Shown here: positions 1 through 4,657 of the stretch, one piece after another
Position numbering within the stretch: position 1 is the first letter of the stretch
Layout: each line of letters opens with the position of its first letter
Program-made: the position numbers and the translations under genes
Assembly (NCBI GenBank): GCA_019312985.1
Contig: JAFDCC010000168.1
Coordinates: 1-5,384, forward strand
Reading direction: 5' to 3'
Origin: Deltaproteobacteria bacterium
GTDB lineage: Bacteria > Desulfobacterota > Desulfobulbia > Desulfobulbales > BM004
Length of the DNA: 5,384 nucleotides
The notes under the pieces: generated by a model
What the model saw: only the letters and a program-made list of their open reading frames with translations
The model's database searches: none
What the model was told of the DNA's origin: nothing

Positions 1-618
1 GGCATGGATGCAGATCATGTCCGCCGGGTTGAACAGGGGGCTTACTGTGCTGATGAAATCCTCGGCCAGGTCCTGGTAGCGGTTTGCCATGTCGGCGGGA
101 ATGAAGTTGTTCTGCAGGAGAAAGAAAACCTGCTGCCGGGTCGAGATGTCCGGTGCCATGGTAAGCCTGTCCTCCGGCAGGTGCAGAGCGCCGACGTTGT
201 GGGTGCGGCCCAGCAGGCGGCCAAGTTCGAGCCACTGTTCGTCACTGTACTCGTCGAAGCTGCGGCCGCCGGTCTTCGGAAAAACCGCAAAATGGATGCT
301 GCCGGAACTGCCGAGGCTCGATCCGTCCCGGAGAGTGAGCGGTGCAACAACCGGGATCTCCCCTGCGGCTAGCTCATTGAGGAAATCGTGCTCGTCCTGC
401 AGCCCGGCGCGCGACCAGCGCCCGGGGCGGTAAAATTTAACGATGATGCCGCGGCCGTCCCCGGTTTCCAGTTCGTAGACGCGGTTGATATAGCTGATGA
501 GGGGCCGGCAGAGGTTGGTGCAGCGCTGGCCCAGGGTTTTTTCCACCAGGTTGATAACCGTCTCAGGGGTAATGCGGTGAAAAGCTGACTGCAGTTGAGT
601 TTCCCCGTGGCTGTCCAT
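1..618 (-). CDS. srkA: SrkA/YihE-family serine/threonine protein kinase, 3' part cut off by window edge
   Basis: Translating the minus strand from ATG at 618 gives 206 codons with no stop, running off position 1. It resembles E. coli SrkA (YihE), a cytoplasmic Ser/Thr kinase of the aminoglycoside-phosphotransferase/choline-kinase fold linked to stress survival. Collinear matches recalled from the E. coli protein are: an N-terminal F-x-x-[IL]-x-P-[ED]-T-[VI] stretch at residues 13-21; SYINRVYEL at 42-50 (E. coli SYENRVYQF); VKFYRPGRW at 60-68, whose Lys61 should bind ATP phosphate; a conserved Glu-His at 76-77; and FAVFPKTGGR at 110-119. The window ends at ...CIHA, just where the catalytic loop (HGDCHxGN in E. 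coli) should begin, so the catalytic Asp and the C-lobe are not visible. An in-frame ATG at 657, 2 nt past the helicase stop, would add 13 residues. I prefer 618 because it is preceded by AGGAGG (621-626), although that spacing is short (2 nt), and its N-terminus fits SrkA length better. Probably co-transcribed with the upstream helicase. Confidence 0.88.
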   Translation of the reverse strand, partial: MDSHGETQLQSAFHRITPETVINLVEKTLGQRCTNLCRPLISYINRVYELETGDGRGIIVKFYRPGRWSRAGLQDEHDFLNELAAGEIPVVAPLTLRDGSSLGSSGSIHFAVFPKTGGRSFDEYSDEQWLELGRLLGRTHNVGALHLPEDRLTMAPDISTRQQVFFLLQNNFIPADMANRYQDLAEDFISTVSPLFNPADMICIHA

Positions 619-659
619 ACCCTCCTGCTCTTGCTTTCTGTGATCCGCCCGGAGCATGG

Positions 660-1877
660 TCAGGTGCGGGGTGCCGGCTTTTTCTTCTGCCGCCCCGGGC
701 GCGATTTCCTGGTTCCGGGCCGGCGGCCCGGTCCCCTGGATGATTTTGCGGCGCCGACCCTCTTCAGGTCCGGGACCTTGCCGTCCCAGGCAGCCGGGAT
801 GCCCTTTTCCTTCAGGAGCCGTTTGACCGCACCGAGATCGCGGCCGGTGACGAGGGAGATCGCCACCCCCTTCCTCCCCATCCGGCCGGTGCGGCCGGTA
901 CGGTGAACGTAGCCCTCCAGCTCACGGGGAAAATCAAAATTGAAGATGTGGCTTACCCCGGAAAAATCAAGGCCGCGGCCGGCGACATCGGTGGCGATCA
1001 TGACCCCGATCTTCCCCTGCTTGAAACGGTTGAAGATCGAGGTGCGCTTGTTCTGGTCCAGGTTGCCGTGGATATATTCCAGGGAATCCACCGATCCTTT
1101 CATTTTGCGGAAGAGCAGTTCGCCGTTGCGCCTGGAATTGATGAAGATGATCGCCTGGGCCGGCTTTTCCTCCTGGAGGTACTGTTTCAGTACCTGCAAT
1201 CGGTTTTTCTCAGAAAGAAAGCGAAAGCGGTGGATGATGGACTGGGGCGAGACCTCTTCCCTGTTCAGCGCTACCTGGACCGGATCTTTCAGGAAAGAGT
1301 TGGCAAGCTCCTCGATGTCAGCGGGCATGGTGGCGGAAAAAAGAAGGGTCTGGTGCTCATTCATGATGCAGGAGAGGATGAACTTGACATCGTCAATAAA
1401 GCCCATCTTGAGCATCTCGTCAGCCTCGTCCAGGATCAGGATCCGGACCTGCTCCAGGGTAAGGGTGCTGTTGTAGAGGTGGTCGATCAGCCGCCCCGGC
1501 GTCGCCACCAGGATATGGACGCCGTGGGCCAGCTTGGCCTTCTGGATATCCATGGGAAAGCCGCCGTAGATGGCAAAGGGGGCTATGCCGGTGTTCTTGC
1601 CGATCTGGCTGAGCTCGACTACGTACTGCAGGGCGAGTTCCCGGGTGGGGACCAGGACGAGGGCCTGTATGCCGGCAATCGCTGGATCCACCATCTCTGC
1701 GAGGGGGATGCCGCAGGCGCTGGTCTTGCCGGAACCGGTTTCGGCCAGGGCCACAAGATCGCGGCCGGCGCGGATCAGGCCGAATGTCTGTTCCTGGATG
1801 GGCGTCAGTTCAGTGTAACCCATCTCGGTTACGGCCTGCATTACTTCGGGACTGAGCCCGAGTTCGTCAAATCGCAT
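660..1877 (-). CDS. DEAD-box ATP-dependent RNA helicase
   Basis: Complete 405-residue protein with the full superfamily 2 DEAD-box motif set in order: Q motif region 3-30 (Phe3, TPIQ 25-28); motif I AETGSGKT 45-52 (Walker A Lys51); Ia PTRELA 77-82; Ib TPGR 126-129; II DEAD 150-153; III SAT 181-183; IV IIFINSR 243-249; V ATDVAGRGLD 295-304; VI HRTGRTGR 325-332. It should unwind short RNA duplexes using ATP in the cytoplasm, for example in ribosome assembly, mRNA turnover or cold adaptation. The tail from about residue 372 is short and very rich in Arg, Lys, Gly and Pro, an unstructured RNA-binding type of extension as in RhlE-like proteins; no DbpA-type RNA-binding domain is present. Motif I has Glu46 where most bacterial members have Gln (AQTG), a known minor variant. 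ATG 1877 is the first start after an in-frame TGA; no clear Shine-Dalgarno sequence is seen. It is followed after 41 nt by the SrkA-like kinase gene. Which subfamily (RhlE, CsdA/DeaD or other) cannot be fixed, so no symbol is given. Confidence 0.96.
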   Translation of the reverse strand: MRFDELGLSPEVMQAVTEMGYTELTPIQEQTFGLIRAGRDLVALAETGSGKTSACGIPLAEMVDPAIAGIQALVLVPTRELALQYVVELSQIGKNTGIAPFAIYGGFPMDIQKAKLAHGVHILVATPGRLIDHLYNSTLTLEQVRILILDEADEMLKMGFIDDVKFILSCIMNEHQTLLFSATMPADIEELANSFLKDPVQVALNREEVSPQSIIHRFRFLSEKNRLQVLKQYLQEEKPAQAIIFINSRRNGELLFRKMKGSVDSLEYIHGNLDQNKRTSIFNRFKQGKIGVMIATDVAGRGLDFSGVSHIFNFDFPRELEGYVHRTGRTGRMGRKGVAISLVTGRDLGAVKRLLKEKGIPAAWDGKVPDLKRVGAAKSSRGPGRRPGTRKSRPGRQKKKPAPRT

Positions 1878-1895
1878 AATAAAAGTTCATTTCAG

Positions 1896-1915
1896 CGGGG
1901 CTGCTGCTGCCCCCG
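1896..1915 (-). repeat. Short GC-rich hairpin in the helicase leader
   Basis: CGGGGC (1896-1901) and GCCCCCG (1909-1915) can form a 5-6 bp stem, with one bulged C, around a 7-nt loop. It ends 18 nt upstream of the helicase start codon, so it would sit in the mRNA leader near the ribosome landing site. Read on the plus strand it is followed after six bases by seven T (1922-1928), a weak resemblance to an intrinsic terminator, but no plus-strand gene ends here. The function is unknown. Confidence 0.3.
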
Positions 1916-1982
1916 ATATTGTTTTTTTGCTGCTGCATAAATACTAGTCATTAAAAAAAAATCCGCCCGTTATTTCTGCCCT

Positions 1983-2025
1983 GCCAACAAAAGAGGCTTT
2001 AGCGGGAGTGGTTTGCCCTGTTGGC
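1983..2025. repeat. Inverted repeat GCCAACA / TGTTGGC
   Basis: Perfect 7-bp inverted arms lie at 1983-1989 and 2019-2025, separated by 29 bases. They fall in the intergenic region more than 100 bp upstream of the helicase start. They could be a hairpin in a transcript or a spaced protein-binding site, but arms of this length also occur by chance. Confidence 0.3.
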
Positions 2026-2258
2026 GCTGCAAAAGGGCTGCAGCATATTTCGCCTGCATTATACACGAATTACGGTTGCATGGCACTGGATACAGGTATG
2101 CTGCTGCCGCAGAACCGGGAGGCGGCGGAAGGCCTCAGGATGGTTTTGCAAAAGAAGGAAACTGCAGACAGGACGATTTATTCTTCCTGCCTGCAGCAAT
2201 GGAAATCATTTTTACCGGAGAGGAAAAACTCTGATGCCCGCTAAAGTCTTTTTCCACC

Positions 2259-2399
2259 TCACAGCAAAAAAATCATCAGCAGGAGTCCGGCAAAGAGCCA
2301 GAGGGACGCAACAGAAGCAATCCCGACAAGGATGGTGAAAAAAAGTTCCGGGACAGACCAGCGAAAATTTTCTCCCGTGTTTTCTTTAAAGGCTGCCAT
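2259..2399 (-). CDS. Probable small single-pass membrane protein (hypothetical, 46 aa)
   Basis: From ATG 2399 the minus strand encodes 46 residues ending in TGA. About 20 polar or charged residues, with a W-S-V-P-E-L-F stretch, are followed by an almost uninterrupted hydrophobic run to the C-terminus (FFTILVGIAS and onward through LWLFAGLLLMIFLL). This is one membrane helix with hardly any residues after it, so the topology is tail-anchored or C-tail-buried. I recognise no family. The frame is open upstream to ATG 2444 (61 residues), with other starts at 2429 and GTG 2408. I chose 2399 because only it has a Shine-Dalgarno-like GGTGA at good spacing (5 nt). The preceding 100 bp is strongly AT-rich and could hold a promoter. 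The neighbouring exonuclease is 242 bp upstream in the same direction, so an operon is not obvious. A chance ORF cannot be excluded at this length, but the clean hydrophobic helix and mixed codon use favour a real gene. Confidence 0.5.
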   Translation of the reverse strand: MAAFKENTGENFRWSVPELFFTILVGIASVASLWLFAGLLLMIFLL

Positions 2400-2641
2400 A
2401 TCATTCACCGCACGATTTATATTTCGCATTACAAAAGCGAACATTACAACAGAAATGTTTTGATATTTATTATTAAATAGTAATCATTTTTTTAATTTTT
2501 GCCGGAATTGCACCAGGGAGGAGGGCAAAAATCATGCCACTGCAATGGGGATATTAAAGCGCCCTGCACCTGGAAATCGCGGCTGCAGAGGTGGGCTGGG
2601 TGCCGGTCAGGGGTGGGGATAAGGGGCAAGGTTCTGCCGCC
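2400..2641. other. AT-rich spacer between exonuclease and small membrane protein genes
   Basis: The left half (about 2410-2500) is AT-rich, including several runs of T or A, and probably carries the promoter of the small membrane protein. It has a 6-bp inverted repeat AACATT (2440-2445) / AATGTT (2454-2459). The right half is GC-rich 3' flank of the exonuclease. No intrinsic terminator with a clear U tract was found for the exonuclease transcript. On the plus strand there is a strong AGGAGG (2519-2524) 9 nt before an ATG (2534) that opens only a 7-codon ORF, MPLQWGY, ending at 2557. Confidence 0.5.
2495..2546. repeat. Two crossing inverted repeats (possible pseudoknot-type structure)
   Basis: ATTTTTGCC (2495-2503) is perfectly complementary to GGCAAAAAT (2524-2532), with a 20-nt loop. 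Within that loop ATTGCA (2507-2512) is complementary to TGCAAT (2541-2546), which lies outside the first stem. The pairings cross, the topology of an H-type pseudoknot, and the plus-strand AGGAGG lies mostly inside the loop. Neither strand has a U run after the stem, so this is not a typical terminator. The pairing is seen; any role is unknown. Confidence 0.4.
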
Positions 2642-3253
2642 TTAATCCCGGTCCGGCACCTTCTGCATTGCCAGGTAGAGCCGGCGGCCGATCCAGGCAT
2701 CGGTGGCGGCATAGAGTACCTGCTTTGGGGTGAGTGTGTCCCTGGCCCAGTTGGAAGTCTGTGCTCCCTTGGGGATACGCATTCGGAGGAAAACCGCGGC
2801 CAGACCCCGCAACCCGTGGTTCCTGATTCCCGTTTCCCTGGCAAGGTTTCCCAGGTCGAAAAATCCGGCTGGCTTGAAGCGGGACAGTTTCTGAAGCTCG
2901 CGGATGTCAAAGTCCAGGCCCACCCCTGCCTTGATGACAGAGGGATCGGCCAGGAGCTTTCGCAGCGGTGCGGCCAGTCCAAGGTGCCTGAGCTGGAAAA
3001 TGAATACCTCGTCCCTGCCGGCAAGCTGCAGGAGCGAGGGCGGGTAGCTTTCACCCTTTCTGTAAGCAGGGCGGGTTTCCGTATCAAAGCCGAGGAGAGA
3101 TTCGCCGGCAAGTTTGCGCATCGCCTCCTTCAGCCCGGCACTGTCATGGACAACGATGGTGCTCCCTTCCCAGCGGAGGATGGGACAGCAGTTTATTTCA
3201 TCCCGGCTCATCCGCCGGTCAAAGCCGGGCCGCCCGTTTTTTTTCTGATCCAT
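2642..3253 (-). CDS. DEDDy 3'-5' exonuclease (RNase D / WRN exonuclease-like domain protein)
   Basis: This 203-residue protein consists of essentially one DnaQ-like 3'-5' exonuclease domain. Exo I is GFDTET (Asp57, Glu59), Exo II is GVGLDFDIREL (Asp116), and Exo III is YAATDAW (Tyr181, Asp185). These give the four metal-binding acids plus the Tyr of the DEDDy class, shared by RNase D, Pol I proofreading and WRN exonuclease. It lacks HRDC or helicase domains, so the substrate (RNA or DNA) cannot be told. Other family-like stretches are SYPPSLLQLAG (about 70-80), PAGFFDLGNLAR (about 128-139) and SNWARDTLTPKQ (about 167-178). The minus-strand frame stays open upstream to 3427 without a stop, with ATGs at 3385 and 3370. 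I chose ATG 3253 because the residues after it (RRMSRDEIN leading into the domain) match the usual N-terminus of this bacterial family as I recall it, and because a TATAAA box at 3298-3293 would place the transcript start only about 30 nt upstream. The Shine-Dalgarno sequence is weak (AGGA, about 12 nt away). It is divergent from the sensor kinase gene. Confidence 0.92.
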   Translation of the reverse strand: MDQKKNGRPGFDRRMSRDEINCCPILRWEGSTIVVHDSAGLKEAMRKLAGESLLGFDTETRPAYRKGESYPPSLLQLAGRDEVFIFQLRHLGLAAPLRKLLADPSVIKAGVGLDFDIRELQKLSRFKPAGFFDLGNLARETGIRNHGLRGLAAVFLRMRIPKGAQTSNWARDTLTPKQVLYAATDAWIGRRLYLAMQKVPDRD

Positions 3254-3292
3254 GCTGCTTGCGGTTCCTGCCTGTTCAGTTCCAAAAATATA

Positions 3293-3321
3293 TTTATACC
3301 CCGGGCCCCATGATACGGCAG
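3293..3321 (-). promoter_or_regulatory. Candidate sigma70-type promoter of the exonuclease gene
   Basis: On the minus strand a TATAAA (3298-3293) lies in an AT-rich patch, 17 nt downstream of a poor -35 match CTGCCG (3321-3316; three of six consensus bases). Transcription would start near 3286, leaving a leader of about 33 nt before ATG 3253. This is a pattern match only. Confidence 0.35.
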
Positions 3322-3466
3322 TTTGGTTTTTTTGACCACCCTGAAACAGGCCGGCGTCACCGCGCTGCATAATGGGGGCAGACATCCTGCCGGGCCTTAT
3401 TTCTTTTCCGCCGGCTTTCAACAACAATCGAGTTCACTGCCCTTCTTTGTTCTGACGTTATCCCGG

Positions 3467-3507
3467 CTATTTGGTTGACCAATAGTCTTCAGCGGTCTAC
3501 AGTGTAG
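3467..3507 (+). promoter_or_regulatory. Operator-like palindromes over the kinase promoter
   Basis: Two inverted repeats overlap the predicted promoter boxes. CTATTTGGT-TG-ACCAATAG (3467-3485) has arms of 8 bp with one extra T and covers the -35. CTACA-G-TGTAG (3497-3507) is a perfect 11-bp palindrome and covers the -10. An 8-bp direct repeat TCTTCAGC (3486-3493 and 3510-3517) flanks the second one. Such placement suits a repressor or activator site, but no regulator is identified. Confidence 0.35.
3475..3503 (+). promoter_or_regulatory. Candidate sigma70 promoter of the CHASE sensor kinase gene
   Basis: TTGACC (3475-3480; five of six bases of the -35 consensus) is followed after exactly 17 nt by TACAGT (3498-3503; four of six bases of the -10 consensus). 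A start near 3510 would give a leader of about 90 nt before ATG 3599. It is the best plus-strand promoter match in the 345-bp region between the divergent exonuclease and kinase genes. Confidence 0.45.
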
Positions 3508-3598
3508 TATCTTCAGCCTGGAGTTGACGCAGGCCGCCGGGCCGAAAACATGCAGAGTAAAAAGTAACGGGCCTGTTTATGAAAATATACCGTTGTAG

Positions 3599-4657
3599 AT
3601 GTTCTTTCTTAAGAAAAATCAATATATTGCCCTTCTTCTGCTGGCTGCTTTCGGCGCTGGTCTTGCATTTGCCACATTTGTCGCATTCAATGAGTTTGAG
3701 CAGGAAAAAATTCACATCAACCTGAGGGAAAAGGGAAAAGACCGGATATCCACCTTCCAGGAACTGATTGACAAAAGCATCGATGAAATATACTCCCTTG
3801 CCGCTTTTTTCAATGCCTCTGAAAAAGTGGAGCGGCTGGAGTTTCTTGACTTTACTCGGGCGATTCTTGCCAATCACAACGGTTTGCAGGCCCTGGAATG
3901 GATTCCGCGCGTGGTGGCTGCAGAACGGCTGCAGCACGAAGAAGGTGCCCGCCGCAACGGGCTGCCCGGCTATCGTATAACCGAGAGAATAGAGAAGGGG
4001 GAAATGGTGCCGGCCGGCAGGCGCGCCGAGTACTACCCGGTTTATTACCTCGAGCCCCAAGCAGGGAATGAAGAGGCCCTGGGGTACGACCTGGGGTCCA
4101 ACCCTGTCCGGCTTGAAGCCCTCCACCTGGCCAGGGACATGGCAAGTCCGGTTGCCACCTCACGGATCAGGCTTGTGCAGGAGTCGGGAGAGCACTTTGC
4201 CCTCCTGGTACTTCTGCCGGTTTACAAAAAAAACCTGGAGTTCAAGACTGTAGCAGGACACCGCGCTGCACTTCTCGGCTTCGTTGCCGGAGTGTTCCGG
4301 GTTGACGAGATGCTGGCGCAGGCCCTGTCAGTCCTGTCACGCCAGGCAATAGACATCTATCTGTTTGATACGAAAGAGAACGATTCCGCCACACGCTTCA
4401 TGGGCTTTTACAAGTCTGGCAAAGAGGTTCGGGAATTTGATAGCAACCCTGCGGAGGAAACGGTTGCCAAGGGATACCACTACAGCCTGGATGTCAGGGT
4501 GGCGGACCGCTCATGGAAGGCATACTGTAAACCGACAGAGGAGTTCCTGCAGCAGTACAGGTCCTGGCATGTCTGGGGCGTACCGGGTTCATTCTCTTTT
4601 TTACCGGTTCTGTTTGCCTCTACCTCCTTTTTTATTTCCGCCATACAGAAAGCGTGA
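3599..4657 (+). CDS. CHASE-domain sensor half of a histidine kinase (frame interrupted in TM2)
   Basis: ATG 3599 directly follows an in-frame TAG, so it is the first start; no good Shine-Dalgarno sequence is seen. The 352-residue reading has TM1 at about 9-30 and a periplasmic CHASE sensor domain at about 70-260, recognised by ALEWIPRV (98-105), AERLQHEE (108-115), EYYPVYYLEP (144-153), LGYDLGSNP (161-169) and LLVLLPVYK (202-210). A membrane-proximal segment follows, ending at RSWHVWGV (321-328). CHASE domains bind small ligands outside the inner membrane and signal through TM2 to a cytoplasmic output. From residue 329 the reading gives a hydrophobic tail ending in IQKA and a TGA at 4655-4657. 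The -1 frame instead gives a better TM2 (TGFILFFTGSV then CLYLLFYFRHTE) that leads directly into the kinase. I therefore read this as the N-terminal half of one interrupted protein. As it stands it would make a membrane-anchored sensor with no kinase. It is divergent from the exonuclease gene. Confidence 0.88.
   Translation: MFFLKKNQYIALLLLAAFGAGLAFATFVAFNEFEQEKIHINLREKGKDRISTFQELIDKSIDEIYSLAAFFNASEKVERLEFLDFTRAILANHNGLQALEWIPRVVAAERLQHEEGARRNGLPGYRITERIEKGEMVPAGRRAEYYPVYYLEPQAGNEEALGYDLGSNPVRLEALHLARDMASPVATSRIRLVQESGEHFALLVLLPVYKKNLEFKTVAGHRAALLGFVAGVFRVDEMLAQALSVLSRQAIDIYLFDTKENDSATRFMGFYKSGKEVREFDSNPAEETVAKGYHYSLDVRVADRSWKAYCKPTEEFLQQYRSWHVWGVPGSFSFLPVLFASTSFFISAIQKA
4597..4603 (+). other. 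In-phase slippery heptamer T TTT TTA at the frame change
   Basis: In the sensor frame the codons read TCT TTT TTA (4595-4603), so the heptamer is in the exact X XXY YYZ phase needed for -1 slippage, the same heptanucleotide as the HIV-1 gag-pol site. A -1 slip here continues as TTT TTT ACC GGT into the open kinase frame. I see no strong hairpin just downstream and no AGGAGG-type stimulator at the usual upstream distance. An identical outcome arises if the T6 run was originally T7. The second TTTTTTA run (4628-4634) is not in phase. Confidence 0.4.

Larger units (their letters stand above)
1878..2258. other. Gene-poor intergenic region upstream of the helicase
   Basis: About 380 bp lie between the small membrane protein gene and the helicase, both on the minus strand. 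Short ORFs exist on the plus strand (2008-2244 and overlapping ones in other frames), but their products have Cys/Arg-rich or featureless composition, no domain, and no convincing Shine-Dalgarno sequence, so I do not call genes. The region should contain the helicase promoter and 5' leader. On the minus strand it shows homopolymer runs (nine T at about 1953-1961 and seven A at 1922-1928) and two GCAGCAGC clusters. No tRNA cloverleaf or recognisable riboswitch was seen. A long helicase leader, as in some cold-regulated RNA helicase genes, is possible but not shown. Confidence 0.6.
3254..3598. other. Divergent intergenic region between exonuclease and sensor kinase
   Basis: This is 345 bp with no convincing gene. 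The minus-strand exonuclease frame stays open through part of it (to 3427), but that extension has no recognisable domain. The plus-strand leader of the kinase contains a mini-ORF MQSKK (3550-3567) without a Shine-Dalgarno sequence, and a possible 6-bp stem CAGGCC (3530-3535) / GGCCTG (3570-3575). Candidate promoters and operator-like palindromes are listed separately. Confidence 0.55.

Noticed and set aside
4..433. Plus-strand and alternative minus-strand frames over the SrkA-like gene
   Set aside because: The minus-strand frame from 618 gives collinear SrkA motifs through the whole stretch; the other frames give composition-biased peptides without domains.
1896..1928. Plus-strand intrinsic terminator (GC hairpin, then seven T)
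   Set aside because: The T run starts six bases after the stem, and there is no plus-strand gene whose transcript would end here.
903..1940. 345-codon plus-strand open frame antisense to the helicase
   Set aside because: The opposite strand carries every DEAD-box motif in order. The antisense product has no recognisable domain and is rich in Gly, Asp and Val, as expected from a shadow of GC-rich coding sequence.
2008..2338. Small overlapping plus-strand ORFs in the intergenic region (78, 73 and 105 codons)
   Set aside because: All three frames are open in the same stretch, none has a good ribosome binding site or domain, and the 105-codon frame overlaps the better-supported small membrane protein on the other strand. 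A degraded cytochrome c was considered, but no CxxCH motif is present.
2591..3313. 240-codon plus-strand frame over the exonuclease
   Set aside because: The opposite strand has Exo I, II and III motifs of a DEDDy nuclease; this frame is its shadow.
3254..3427. N-terminal extension of the exonuclease to a TTG at 3427
   Set aside because: The extension has no domain character, starts with TTG without a ribosome binding site, and would include the likely TATAAA promoter inside the coding region.
3497..4126. 209-codon minus-strand frame over the CHASE region
   Set aside because: The plus strand encodes a clear CHASE domain; the minus-strand product has no family resemblance.
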